The position numbers and the translations under genes were made by a program. Below are positions 6,662 through 15,996 of a DNA stretch of 64,000 bases, in pieces (position 1 is the stretch's first letter; each line of letters opens with the position of its first letter). The notes under the pieces were generated by a model. The model ran no database searches, was not told the DNA's origin, and saw only the letters and a program-made list of their open reading frames with translations. Source of the DNA: Bacteroidetes bacterium GWF2_35_48 (GTDB lineage Bacteria; Bacteroidota; Bacteroidia; Bacteroidales; GWF2-35-48); contig MEOG01000046.1 in NCBI GenBank assembly GCA_001769125.1, forward strand, positions 1-64,000, written 5' to 3'.

Positions 6662-8179
6662 ATGAAGCTTAAAAGAATTCTACCATATATAGTTCTTGCC
6701 GTAATTGTTATTTTTCCTGTTTTATATCAGCTAGATCTGGATACAATAAGGGACTGGGATGAGTCGAGGCTTGCATGCAATGCGCTTGAAATGTCTGAAA
6801 ATGGGAATTATATCGTTACCCATTTTGAAAACCAACCTGATCTATGGAATACAAAGCCACCCTTAATGATATGGCTGCAAATAGCAAGCTGTAAAATCTT
6901 TGGATTTAACGAAATAGGAATACGTCTCCCATCGGCTATAGCAGCTCTGCTTACAGCACTGTGCCTACTTCTGTTTTCTGTTTTTTATCTGAAAAATAAA
7001 TTGTTGGGTTTTATATCAGTTATCATACTGGTAACTTCGCCAGGATACATATCAACACACGTAACGCGAACAGGCGATTATGATGCATTATTAACTTTTT
7101 TTACTACCGTTTACGGTCTTGCCTTTTATCTTTTTCTTGAAAGCGAATGGAAAAAGAAATACATTTTTTTACTGATAACATTTGCAGGAATAACATTCGC
7201 TGTTATGACAAAAGGTGTTGCCGGATTGTTTTTCATTCCGGTTTTATTTCTTTACGCGCTTTTCAGAAAAAAAATAATCATAACACTTAAAAGTCCTTTT
7301 TTTTATTTCGGTCTTTTATTTTTTGTGTTTATAGTGGTTGGTTTTTATTTTTTGCGGGAAATGAGCAACCCCGGATTTTTAAATGCTGTTTATGAAAATG
7401 AGCTTGGTGGTCGTTTTTTAAACACAGTGGAAACGCACAGCCATGGCTTCTTATTCTATTTTTCAAATTTTCTCGACTGGAGGTTTTCCGTATGGATATA
7501 TCTTCTGCCACTTGCTTTTGTTCTGATGTTTTTATATTATAAAAAGCATGAAAAATATCAATATCAATTTTTACTTTTTTCATTTTCACTTGTCCTGTTT
7601 TTCTTTTTCCTGATTTCTTATTCACAAACAAAACTCCAATGGTACGATGCTCCGCTGTATCCTTATCTCGCTTTAATTTGCGCTGCTCCGGTTACATGGA
7701 TGATTAAACTTATTTCAGACAGCCCTGTTTTCACAAAACCATATCATAAAATTATTATTTCTACTCTTTTTATTCTTACAATCTTTTTTTACCCTTACAA
7801 AAAAATAATGAAAGATATTTCATTTGGAGACGGATACTATTGGAAACATCTTTTGTATGGTCATTTTATGAAAAAAATGCAACATCAGAAGTCTTACAGT
7901 GTTATTTATAATGGATACAATGCGTCTGCCGATTTCTACATAAGAACCTTTAATGATAAAGGATACAAAATTTTCAAAAAAGTTCCGGCAACAATTGTAA
8001 GACATGATACAATTATGGTTTGTGAAGAAAATGTGTTACAGCAAATAAAGCAGGATTACGAAATATCAATTCTTAATGAGTGGAACACATGCTGTATGAT
8101 AAAGATTGATGGGTATAAAAACTTGAATGCTGCTCCCGCAGATACTGCTCTTAATACAACTGCGATTCCGGCAAAATAA
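6662..8179 (+). CDS. GT39/ArnT-like membrane glycosyltransferase
   Basis: 505 residues from the ATG at 6662. Polytopic, with about 11-12 membrane helices. The first periplasmic loop has R-D-W-D-E-S-R-L, the Asp/Glu pair typical of dolichyl-phosphate-mannose-protein mannosyltransferase/ArnT (GT39, PMT) enzymes, followed by P-D-L-W-N-T-K-P-P and G-I-R-L-P-S-A. Such enzymes transfer a sugar from a polyprenyl-phosphate donor to lipid A, protein or glycan on the outer face of the inner membrane. The gene at 10833 is a clear paralogue sharing these motifs. The acceptor is unknown. Confidence 0.85.
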   Translation: MKLKRILPYIVLAVIVIFPVLYQLDLDTIRDWDESRLACNALEMSENGNYIVTHFENQPDLWNTKPPLMIWLQIASCKIFGFNEIGIRLPSAIAALLTALCLLLFSVFYLKNKLLGFISVIILVTSPGYISTHVTRTGDYDALLTFFTTVYGLAFYLFLESEWKKKYIFLLITFAGITFAVMTKGVAGLFFIPVLFLYALFRKKIIITLKSPFFYFGLLFFVFIVVGFYFLREMSNPGFLNAVYENELGGRFLNTVETHSHGFLFYFSNFLDWRFSVWIYLLPLAFVLMFLYYKKHEKYQYQFLLFSFSLVLFFFFLISYSQTKLQWYDAPLYPYLALICAAPVTWMIKLISDSPVFTKPYHKIIISTLFILTIFFYPYKKIMKDISFGDGYYWKHLLYGHFMKKMQHQKSYSVIYNGYNASADFYIRTFNDKGYKIFKKVPATIVRHDTIMVCEENVLQQIKQDYEISILNEWNTCCMIKIDGYKNLNAAPADTALNTTAIPAK

Positions 8180-8249
8180 TAAACGGAACATTCGACTCCT
8201 TATATTACTCCATTTTTTAAATTATTTACAAATTATTCATTTAAAATAA

Positions 8250-8257
8250 TAAATTTG
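8250..8257 (+). promoter_or_regulatory. Bacteroidota -7 box (TAAATTTG)
   Basis: TAAATTTG with only five bases (CAGGG) before the ATG at 8263. Transcription would start at or within a few bases of the start codon. Confidence 0.6.
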
Positions 8258-8262
8258 CAGGG

Positions 8263-10830
8263 ATGAACCTCAGCATAATCATACCGCTTTATAATGAAGA
8301 AACATTAATACCAAAGTTGCTGAATAAGCTTCTGCGGGTTAAGCTTCCGGATTTTGTTACTTCCCATGAAATAATTATTGTTGACGATTGCTCAAAGGAT
8401 TCTTCTTTTTCTGTTGTTTCCGAATTTATAAAAGATAAAGAATTCATACGGCTTTTAAAGCATGATGTGAACAAGGGAAAAGGAGCTGCAGTACGCACAG
8501 GTATTGAAAATGCAAAAGGAGATATTTTTCTTGTTCAGGATGCAGATTTGGAGCTGAACCCTGCCGACATACCCAAAATGCTTGAAGCCATGCACGAGTT
8601 GAATGTGGAGTTTGTAAATGGTTCAAGATACTTAGCAGGAGTCAACCGCCCATTGTCTTCTTTTAAAAGATATGCGGGAAATAGATTTTTTACTTTGCTG
8701 ACATCTGTGCTGATAGATGTTAAAATAACTGACATGGCTTGCGGGTACAAATTAATACACCGCAATCTGTATGAAAAAATTCAATTAGAAGAAAATCGTT
8801 TTGGCTTTGAAGCAGAATTAATTTTAAAAGCACTGAAAATAAAACGCAATAACATCGCAGAAGTGCCTGTTCAGTATTTTCCACGAAACGAAGGCGAAGG
8901 GAAAAAATTAAAAAGCTCCGATGCTTTTAAAATACTATTTACAATTTTTAAATACGGTGTTTTTAAAACAAATTCGTTCCAGAGTTTTTTTAAAAAAATA
9001 AGGTTAACTGAAAACGGAAAATTTTCTCCTTCCAAGTTATTTCTGGGTTTGATAATGTTGGTTCTGCTTGCATTTGTATCGTCTCAAACAAGATGGGTAA
9101 ATAAGCGATTGGTGTTGCAAAGCGATGTTTTATCTTACTATTCTTATTTGCCTGCAAGTTTTATTTATTCTGACATTACCTGCCGGTTTACAGAAAATTA
9201 TAAAGGACCTCATCATTTCATTATTTACAGCGAAAAATTGCCAAATGGAAACAGGGTAATAAAAACCAGCATGGGGCTTTCGCTTATGTATATGCCTTTT
9301 TTTCTGACAGGACACGCTATGGCATATATTACAGGTTACGATACCGGTGGATATTCAGTACCCTATAAGCTTTTTTTAATGATCAGCGCTTTGTTTTATC
9401 TTTTTATCGGTCTGTACTATCTTCGAAAATCTTTACTGTATTATTTTAATTCTACCATCACGATTATTACTCTAATCTCTATTGTTTTTGGAACAAATCT
9501 TTTTTTCTATTCATGTGTTGAGGCTCTAATGTCTCATAGTTTCAGCTTTTCATTGTTTTCGATTTTCATTTATCTCACAATAAAATGGCATCAAAAAAAT
9601 ACTATAAAAAATAGTCTCTTATTGGGATTTATTTTTGGACTTATATCCTTAATTCGCCCGACAAACAGTTTAATTATTCTTGTATTTATTTTTTGGGGTA
9701 TCTCTGGCTATAAAGATTTTATTAAGCGAATTACCTTATTTTTACAAAACTATATTCATATTCTTTTAATTGCATTATTTACTTTTTTGGTGTGGCTTCC
9801 ACAAATTATTTATTGGAAATACGTTACAGGAGATTTCTTTTTTTATTCCTACGGAGAAGAGGGCTTTAACTGGGCTTCTCCCCATATTATAGATGGATTA
9901 TTCAGCTTCAGGAAAGGATGGTTTTTATATACGCCCCTCATGTTGTTGGCAGTATTAGGTATCCCGCTTCTGATAAAAAACAAAAAGGGATTATTTTTTC
10001 CGATAATACTATTTACAATTATTAATGTTTATGTGATTTTATCATGGTGGTGCTGGTGGTATGGAGGCGGTTTCGGTTTACGTGCATTTATAGAATCATA
10101 CAGCTTGCTGGCATTTCCATTGGCAATTTTTATTCAAAGAGGCTTCTTTCAATCAAAAATTTATAAAACTTTTTCTTTTCTGTTAATTGCCTTTTTTATT
10201 TTTCTTAACATTTTTCAAACTCTTCAATACGATAAGGGATATATTCATTACGACTCAATGACTCAAAAAGCATACTGGAAAAACTTTTTATATCTTGGCG
10301 ATAACAATCAAATATGGAAATACATTGAATCACCCTATTACTCTACCGAAAATAATACAAAGCCAAATTTACCTGATGGAATGAATTATGTAAAAAATAT
10401 TGATCCCTCAAAAAAATATATAATTTCTTCTGTAAATTGTAATTCTATTTTAGGCGTTAAAATAATTGAAAACGGTCAGGCAGTGATACAGCATACTAAT
10501 GATCCGAATACTCACTCTCTTTTTAATTTTGAAAAATTATCCGATGGCTCTTATATTATTAAATTGAATAATACAAAAATGTGTCTTGATATTCCTAATT
10601 TTGCAAAAGAAGAAGGAACAAAAGTTTTAATCTGGGAATTAAATGGAGGAGACAATCAGAGGTTTTATATTTCTATAAACACAGATTCTACCTATAACAT
10701 TATTTCAAAAAATTCTTTTAAATATTTTGATATTTATAATGGTTCTTGTGACCCCGGAACTCCTTTAATAATTTGGGAGGCAAACAAACAAAAAAATCAA
10801 TTATTTAAACTTATTCCAGCAGATAATTAA
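8263..10830 (+). CDS. GT2 glycosyltransferase - polytopic membrane domain - ricin lectin fusion
   Basis: 855 residues in three parts. Residues 1-240 form a GT2 domain of the dolichyl-phosphate-sugar synthase type: S-I-I-I-P-L-Y-N-E-E, V-D-D-C-S-K-D and Q-D-A-D-L-E with the Asp pair at 93 and 95. From about 260 to 690 come about 11 hydrophobic helices with long loops (W-C-W-W-Y-G-G-G-F-G-L-R in one), like the integral-membrane half of GT39/GT87-type enzymes. Residues 711-855 are a ricin B-type lectin domain with D-N-Q-R-F and K-N-Q-L-F repeat ends. The frame is continuous, so the fusion appears real. It may couple lipid-sugar synthesis, transfer and glycan binding in one chain. The next gene starts two bases later. 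Confidence 0.85.
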   Translation: MNLSIIIPLYNEETLIPKLLNKLLRVKLPDFVTSHEIIIVDDCSKDSSFSVVSEFIKDKEFIRLLKHDVNKGKGAAVRTGIENAKGDIFLVQDADLELNPADIPKMLEAMHELNVEFVNGSRYLAGVNRPLSSFKRYAGNRFFTLLTSVLIDVKITDMACGYKLIHRNLYEKIQLEENRFGFEAELILKALKIKRNNIAEVPVQYFPRNEGEGKKLKSSDAFKILFTIFKYGVFKTNSFQSFFKKIRLTENGKFSPSKLFLGLIMLVLLAFVSSQTRWVNKRLVLQSDVLSYYSYLPASFIYSDITCRFTENYKGPHHFIIYSEKLPNGNRVIKTSMGLSLMYMPFFLTGHAMAYITGYDTGGYSVPYKLFLMISALFYLFIGLYYLRKSLLYYFNSTITIITLISIVFGTNLFFYSCVEALMSHSFSFSLFSIFIYLTIKWHQKNTIKNSLLLGFIFGLISLIRPTNSLIILVFIFWGISGYKDFIKRITLFLQNYIHILLIALFTFLVWLPQIIYWKYVTGDFFFYSYGEEGFNWASPHIIDGLFSFRKGWFLYTPLMLLAVLGIPLLIKNKKGLFFPIILFTIINVYVILSWWCWWYGGGFGLRAFIESYSLLAFPLAIFIQRGFFQSKIYKTFSFLLIAFFIFLNIFQTLQYDKGYIHYDSMTQKAYWKNFLYLGDNNQIWKYIESPYYSTENNTKPNLPDGMNYVKNIDPSKKYIISSVNCNSILGVKIIENGQAVIQHTNDPNTHSLFNFEKLSDGSYIIKLNNTKMCLDIPNFAKEEGTKVLIWELNGGDNQRFYISINTDSTYNIISKNSFKYFDIYNGSCDPGTPLIIWEANKQKNQLFKLIPADN

Positions 10831-10832
10831 TC

Positions 10833-12287
10833 ATGAAGTTTATTAAATATTTTCTTTTCATACTTTTTTTTCTGATACTGGTTTATTTTCCTGTTTTTCT
10901 GAATCTTGATCTTTTAGTTCTGGCGATGTGGGATGAATCACGGCTTGCTGTGAATGCTATTGAAATGTATTTGAATGGTAATTTTTTAGTAACTCATTAT
11001 GATAATTTACCGGATCTTTGGAATACAAAACCTCCCTTTTTAATATGGATGCAGGTATTAAGTTTTAACATTTTTGGCATCAATGAACTTGGCGTACGTT
11101 TTCCTTCAGCTCTGGCCGTACTTGCAACCATAGCAATGTTTATATATTTCAGCCGGAAATATTTTCAGAATTTTTTCCCCGGTTTGATTGCATCTGTTAT
11201 TTTAATAACAACGAACGGTTATATAAACAATCATGTTTCGCGTACCGGAGATTATGATGCCATGCTTGCTTTGTTTACAAGCATGTCTGCCCTTTTTTTT
11301 ATTTTATATATTACCTATGATAAAAACAAATATCTTTATTATTCTCTCATAACGCTTGCTTTTGCTGTGCTTACAAAAGGTGTTGCCGGTATGTTCTTTG
11401 CTGCTTTTTATCCTGTAATATTAATCCTCACTAAAAAATTTAAAAGTACGCTTGTAAATAAACATTTTTACTTTTCTTTTTTGCTGTTTCTTTTTCTGGC
11501 AATCGGATATTATCTGTTACGAGAAATTAAGTCACCGGGATTTTTTAAAATTGTGAATGAAAATGAGCTTGCCGGAAGATTTTTTCTGCCGAGCGAAGAA
11601 CATCAGGAATCTTTTATTTTTTACTTTAAATCAATTGCAGACTGGCAATACACATACTGGTTTCCGTATCTTTTTGTTTCACTTGCTTTACTCATAATCA
11701 AACCTGCTTTTATTTCTGATTTATTTTTGAAACTCATAAAGTATTTATTTATTATTTCTTTAGGATTTCTATTGATTATATCTTTTTCAGGAACAAAGCT
11801 ATTCTGGTATGATGCCCAAGTTTTTACTCTATTAGCATTTATATGTGCAATACCGATTTTTCTGTTATTTCAAAAAATCAAAGAATATTTTGGCGATAAA
11901 AATCTGAAAAAATTTTATGTTTTGGCATGTTTTGTATTTGCTGCTATCTTTTTTTACCCTTACAAACATATTGTGGAAAAGAATTTTTTTGAATCGCATT
12001 ATACATGGACACCGGTAACATTTGGCAGATATATGGGAAAACATCCGGAATATAAAAAATACACTATAGTAAACGACGGATACAATGCTCATGTTCTTTT
12101 TTACAGAAATGCATATAATTTAAAAGGATATCGGATAGGAAGTAAAATACCGGAAACTTGTGTGAAAAATGATACGTTGCTGGTATGCGAATTTTCTATG
12201 TTAGACAAAATAAATAATCTTTATAATACCGAAATTCTTCATCAGGACGGCTCGTGTAGTATGCTGAAAATAATTTCCTATAAATAA
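10833..12287 (+). CDS. GT39/ArnT-like membrane glycosyltransferase, second copy
   Basis: 484 residues, polytopic, and a paralogue of the gene at 6662. Shared blocks include M-W-D-E-S-R-L-A, P-D-L-W-N-T-K-P-P, G-V-R-F-P-S-A, R-T-G-D-Y-D-A-M and K-G-V-A-G-M-F-F. The Asp/Glu pair of the first loop is conserved. It is translated two bases after the fusion gene (TAATCATG), so the two are probably one transcript. The two copies bracket the fusion gene, which suggests sequential addition of two sugars or two acceptors. Confidence 0.85.
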   Translation: MKFIKYFLFILFFLILVYFPVFLNLDLLVLAMWDESRLAVNAIEMYLNGNFLVTHYDNLPDLWNTKPPFLIWMQVLSFNIFGINELGVRFPSALAVLATIAMFIYFSRKYFQNFFPGLIASVILITTNGYINNHVSRTGDYDAMLALFTSMSALFFILYITYDKNKYLYYSLITLAFAVLTKGVAGMFFAAFYPVILILTKKFKSTLVNKHFYFSFLLFLFLAIGYYLLREIKSPGFFKIVNENELAGRFFLPSEEHQESFIFYFKSIADWQYTYWFPYLFVSLALLIIKPAFISDLFLKLIKYLFIISLGFLLIISFSGTKLFWYDAQVFTLLAFICAIPIFLLFQKIKEYFGDKNLKKFYVLACFVFAAIFFYPYKHIVEKNFFESHYTWTPVTFGRYMGKHPEYKKYTIVNDGYNAHVLFYRNAYNLKGYRIGSKIPETCVKNDTLLVCEFSMLDKINNLYNTEILHQDGSCSMLKIISYK

Positions 12288-12307
12288 TTTTTCCAAACAG
12301 TATCATT

Positions 12308-12315
12308 TATATTTG
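12308..12315 (+). promoter_or_regulatory. Bacteroidota -7 box (TATATTTG)
   Basis: TATATTTG followed by six bases and the ATG at 12322. It overlaps an upstream in-frame TTG, supporting the ATG as the true start. Confidence 0.55.
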
Positions 12316-12321
12316 AAATTC

Positions 12322-14523
12322 ATGAAGCGAAAAATTAAATATATTGTTTGGGCGTTTTTCCTGATTGCTATTCTTTATGCCGGTTTGCGTGTGTATAAAT
12401 ATTATAAATGGAAAAGATATTTCAGCATTGAAAAAGCGGGAAACCAACTGATACTTCCTGCCGGGGAAAAAATAATTCAGGAATTCATTTTTGATTTTGA
12501 AAATCCCGAAGCTTTATTAAATCCCGAAGCATTGTCTACAGAAATATCCCGTTCCGGCAAAACCTCTTCCTGCCAGAAAGGAAAAGATTCTTACAGCGTA
12601 ACTTTTTCAAAAGCAGTGAAAGATGTTCCCTATGCTTCATCAACAGATGTGCGTATTCAGGTATGGCTTTATGCCGAATCAAAAGAAATAGAAACAAGCA
12701 TTGTTTTTTCTGTTGAAGATGTTGATGCAAAACAAACTTTATTTTGGGATGGACTTCAGATAAAAGAAAATAATTTCCCTGTTAAAACTTGGACCATGCG
12801 CGAAGGGGTTTTTACCCTCCCAAAGGAAAAAATTAAAGGCGAGCACGTGATTAAAATTTATTTATGGAATACATGTTCCACAAAGTTCTATGCAGACGAT
12901 CTGAATGTTTTGTTTACTGTCAGCGATGCAAAAACGTTTATTTTAAACGATATGGAGGCAATAGATTATTTGCCGACAGAACGCCCTTACTCTGGAATAC
13001 GCAGCAGCAAACTTGTGGGAAAAGATCAGTATTGTCCGGGCATCAATACATTTCTGGGTTATTTTGATTTAAAAGATAAAAAATATTTTGATATTGGAGC
13101 ATGGATATGGTCGAAGGATAAAGACATGTATGCAACGTATATTCTGGAAATTCACGACACATCAAAACAGGAAATTGTTTCATGGAACAGAGTTGATATT
13201 AAAAGCTCTGATTTTAAAACCGGGGAGTGGGTACGTATTCATTCTGCATTTCCTGCAAAAGAGGAATTTTTAAAGCCTGAACATAAAATTAAAATTTACA
13301 TCTGGAACAGGAACGAAAACACCGTTTACATAGATGATCTTTTTATCCGCCTTCGCTCTGAAGGGAACAGCAGAAGTGGAAGTTCTTTTATACATGATCT
13401 TGTTGCTGCTATCCCTAAAAAAACAGAATCCGGTTTTGTATATTACAATAAACCTTTGGAAATAAAAGAAAATATTCCTCCTTTTAATATCAAATGGCTT
13501 GAAAAAATTATAGTAAAAGGAACATCCGGATCTTCTCTTGTTACGGAAAAAGGAAAACCCGGAACCGATTTCTCAAAAGCAGATTTCATTATTGCCGGAA
13601 ATTTTATTGAAGCAGCGGATGAAAGAGATAAAATTTGTGTTTTGTCTAATAATAAGCTTGAGTTGTATAAATATCTTTCTTCTGATACAAAATTTGTTTC
13701 AGTACCTATAGCAAATAATCTCTTATCTTCTCATAATATTCATAAAGTATTATTAGTAAAAAAAATTGATATTGATGGAGATAAAGCAGATGAACTTTTT
13801 ATTAAAACAAATGATGCCTATTATTTGTTAAAGATTCACGATAACAAACAAGTTTCGGTGTTATGGAAATGCGAAATAAATAAAGAAGGTTTTGATAAAA
13901 ATATTAAAATTATTTCCGAAAATTTCTCAGATAATAAAAAAGATCAATTACTGCTGATTCAACCAGACGGAGCGTGGAGAATGCTATCTTTTGATAAGGC
14001 TAAATGGACCGAATTATTTAAAGGAGAGGTAAAAGAATGGGATTCAAAAAATAGCATTATTAATTTTCATTTTATTGAAAAAAAACAACAAATATTGTGT
14101 GTAAAAGAAGATCAGGTATCAAAAAAATGCGAATACGTTCTACATTCTTTTTCAAAACAAGGAACTTTTTTATCTGTTTTCAGAAATAATAGGGGGAAGG
14201 GTTTATTAAATGGTTTGGATACTTTAAAACCCTCGGATTTGTTTATTTCTTTTACGTCCAGAAACTCAACAAGCTTGCTTCGTTTAAACCGCGATTGGCG
14301 ATTTGATTTGAAAGAGATTGTGTTAAATGAAAAAGGTTTTATTATAAAAAATACATTAGACTTTACTGCATATCTGGCAGATGAAAATCCTAAATTTTAT
14401 GAGTCATCAATGATTGTCCCCGGAAATTATTTTAAACCACATGAGCCTGCACTGATGATTATATCAAGCAATAAAAAGAAAGAATTGCTTCCGGATGTTT
14501 TACAATTTTTTAAAGCGGAATAA
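12322..14523 (+). CDS. Membrane-anchored protein with two carbohydrate-binding-like domains and a propeller-like C-terminus
   Basis: 733 residues. One N-terminal membrane helix (about 8-24) anchors a large exported part. Two similar segments, at about 45-200 and 205-345, look like jelly-roll carbohydrate-binding modules; both contain K-I-Y-L/I-W-N and Y-A/I-D-D-L. From about 375 the sequence becomes a series of strands with the FG-GAP/VCBS-like motif D-I-D-G-D-K-A-D-E-L-F near 490, suggesting a beta-propeller. I do not recognise the family and see no catalytic motif. It closes the glycan cluster and has its own -7 box. It may bind or organise the glycan product, but this is inference. Confidence 0.65.
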   Translation: MKRKIKYIVWAFFLIAILYAGLRVYKYYKWKRYFSIEKAGNQLILPAGEKIIQEFIFDFENPEALLNPEALSTEISRSGKTSSCQKGKDSYSVTFSKAVKDVPYASSTDVRIQVWLYAESKEIETSIVFSVEDVDAKQTLFWDGLQIKENNFPVKTWTMREGVFTLPKEKIKGEHVIKIYLWNTCSTKFYADDLNVLFTVSDAKTFILNDMEAIDYLPTERPYSGIRSSKLVGKDQYCPGINTFLGYFDLKDKKYFDIGAWIWSKDKDMYATYILEIHDTSKQEIVSWNRVDIKSSDFKTGEWVRIHSAFPAKEEFLKPEHKIKIYIWNRNENTVYIDDLFIRLRSEGNSRSGSSFIHDLVAAIPKKTESGFVYYNKPLEIKENIPPFNIKWLEKIIVKGTSGSSLVTEKGKPGTDFSKADFIIAGNFIEAADERDKICVLSNNKLELYKYLSSDTKFVSVPIANNLLSSHNIHKVLLVKKIDIDGDKADELFIKTNDAYYLLKIHDNKQVSVLWKCEINKEGFDKNIKIISENFSDNKKDQLLLIQPDGAWRMLSFDKAKWTELFKGEVKEWDSKNSIINFHFIEKKQQILCVKEDQVSKKCEYVLHSFSKQGTFLSVFRNNRGKGLLNGLDTLKPSDLFISFTSRNSTSLLRLNRDWRFDLKEIVLNEKGFIIKNTLDFTAYLADENPKFYESSMIVPGNYFKPHEPALMIISSNKKKELLPDVLQFFKAE

Positions 14524-14583
14524 AATACCCAAAAATAAAGGTTCTATATGAAATCCCGTGGAGTAAAAAAAAAAGATAATATT

Positions 14584-14729
14584 CCGGTGCGCTGCACCTT
14601 ATATAAAACAACATAAAATATTGCTATTAATTTTATCGCAGCTCTGCTGCTATTTTTGTCTCAGCGGCAGAGCCGCACAAGATTTGTAAAAAATAAAAAA
14701 ATACGAAACGATAAGGTGCAGAGCACCAA
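14584..14729. repeat. Nested palindromic element with four 13-nt mini-hairpins
   Basis: Four hairpins with 5-bp stems and 3-nt loops: GGTGC-GCT-GCACC (14586-14598), GCAGC-TCT-GCTGC (14638-14650), GCGGC-AGA-GCCGC (14664-14676) and GGTGC-AGA-GCACC (14715-14727). The first and last with their flanks (GCACCTTAT / ATAAGGTGC) are themselves inverted. No gene lies in 14524-14859. Confidence 0.8.
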
Positions 14730-14805
14730 AATATTTTTTACAAGGCAATCAAAAAAATATTAGCTATGTTAATTTAACATCACAAAGTCATATAGAACAA
14801 AAAAT

Positions 14806-14837
14806 AAAAAAGACCACCTGAAAAGGTAGTCTTTTTT
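14806..14837. terminator. Bidirectional rho-independent terminator
   Basis: AAAAAAGACCACCT-GAAA-AGGTAGTCTTTTTT: a stem of about 14 bp with one mismatch, with A-runs and T-runs on both sides. It lies 22 bp past the end of the minus-strand gene at 14860 and can also serve transcripts from the left. Confidence 0.85.
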
Positions 14838-14859
14838 ATTTTTCAAAAAGCGAAGTTTA

Positions 14860-15264
14860 TTACTCGGTTGTTTTTTCTTCCTCTTTTGGTTGATCTTGCT
14901 GATCTTGTGATTGCTGTAATTCTTCAGAAGCTTTTTTCATTTCACTTTCAAATTCTTTACCAAATTGATCCATTCCCTGTTCGAGTGCGTCTTTACCAAC
15001 TGAATAAAGTTTGTACCAGCCATAGGAAGACCATGCTCCCAGTGCAGTACCTGCAATTGAAAGAATTAAACCAGCAATAATAACACCTTTAGGTGCGCCT
15101 GCTTTGTTTGCCTGTGTAAATCCAAGAATAGCAAGAATAAGACCTATGAATGCTAAAATTAAACCAACAAAGGGAGTCCAAAATAAAACAACACCTAAAA
15201 TACCTAACACTAATCCGGCAACACCGAGACCTTTACCTGCTTTTGATTGAGTTTGTTCTGTCAT
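14860..15264 (-). CDS. DUF4190-like small membrane protein
   Basis: 134 residues. After a short polar start, two hydrophobic Gly/Leu/Ile-rich helices (about 11-48) and a third (about 59-80) match the DUF4190 pattern (G-L-G-V-A-G-L-V-L-G-I-L-G and A-I-L-G-F). The C-terminal third is soluble, charged and Gln/Glu-rich. Function is unknown in this family. It lies 29 bp downstream of the next gene and shares the unusual start M-T-E-Q-T with it. The two are probably co-transcribed. Confidence 0.7.
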   Translation of the reverse strand: MTEQTQSKAGKGLGVAGLVLGILGVVLFWTPFVGLILAFIGLILAILGFTQANKAGAPKGVIIAGLILSIAGTALGAWSSYGWYKLYSVGKDALEQGMDQFGKEFESEMKKASEELQQSQDQQDQPKEEEKTTE

Positions 15265-15293
15265 GATAATAAATTTTAGTTAATGATATTAAA

Positions 15294-15773
15294 TTAAGAC
15301 ATGTGTTTAAGATTGAGACCGTACATTATTATGAATGCAATAGGAACAATAAGACTCATTGCAATTGCCATTCCGCCAAAGAAAGTTCCGCCAAGAAGAA
15401 CAGCACCTGCGATAACCGGAGCAATTTCACCAATTACATAAATGTAAAATCCTGTTTTCTTTAGTTTCCACATCATAATAACGCCAATAAGGCAAATAAG
15501 GGAAGCAATTACACCAATAGCAGCATTAATACCTGCATATTTAAGAGTAGCATTAACTTGTTCCATTGCAGTGTTTATTTCACCACCAGCCTGACCTTCA
15601 GACATCTGAGTCCCTAAATCAGCAAAACCCTGTGCCATTGCTCCAGCTGCTTTTGCTGTAAAATAACCCATAATGCTTGAAATGATAGCAAGACCTACAC
15701 CAATAAAACTTAAAATACAAAGTACTTTTAAGAATTGAGGCATTTTTTTTGGTTCATTTGTTTGTTCTGTCAT
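15294..15773 (-). CDS. Small four-helix membrane protein, unknown function
   Basis: 159 residues. A short cytoplasmic start (M-T-E-Q-T-N-E-P-K-K) is followed by four predicted membrane helices at about 14-38, 75-97, 103-122 and 128-150. A hydrophilic Gly/Gln/Ala-rich loop lies between helices 1 and 2. I do not recognise a named family; similar small proteins are common in Bacteroidota next to DUF4190 genes. It is first gene of a two-gene unit with the DUF4190-like gene, and a -7 box lies 46 nt upstream. Confidence 0.65.
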   Translation of the reverse strand: MTEQTNEPKKMPQFLKVLCILSFIGVGLAIISSIMGYFTAKAAGAMAQGFADLGTQMSEGQAGGEINTAMEQVNATLKYAGINAAIGVIASLICLIGVIMMWKLKKTGFYIYVIGEIAPVIAGAVLLGGTFFGGMAIAMSLIVPIAFIIMYGLNLKHMS

Positions 15774-15819
15774 AATTTTAAAATTTAGTTAATAAATACT
15801 GAATGTTTTTAACGGTTAG

Positions 15820-15827
15820 CAAAAATA
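15820..15827 (-). promoter_or_regulatory. Bacteroidota -7 box (TATTTTTG, minus strand)
   Basis: CAAAAATA on the plus strand reads TATTTTTG on the minus strand, 46 nt before the ATG at 15773. Confidence 0.45.
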
Positions 15828-15996
15828 TATATAGAATTTTGAAAAAACAAAAAAAGACTTGATAAATATCATAGCCATAATGATAAACCAATAATTATCA
15901 GCAACTTAACCTTAAAATAAATTTATACACATTAATATCTTAATAACTCTTTAATCGCAAAATGGAGTCAGAAGTTTAGCGCAGGGAGTTGCTACG

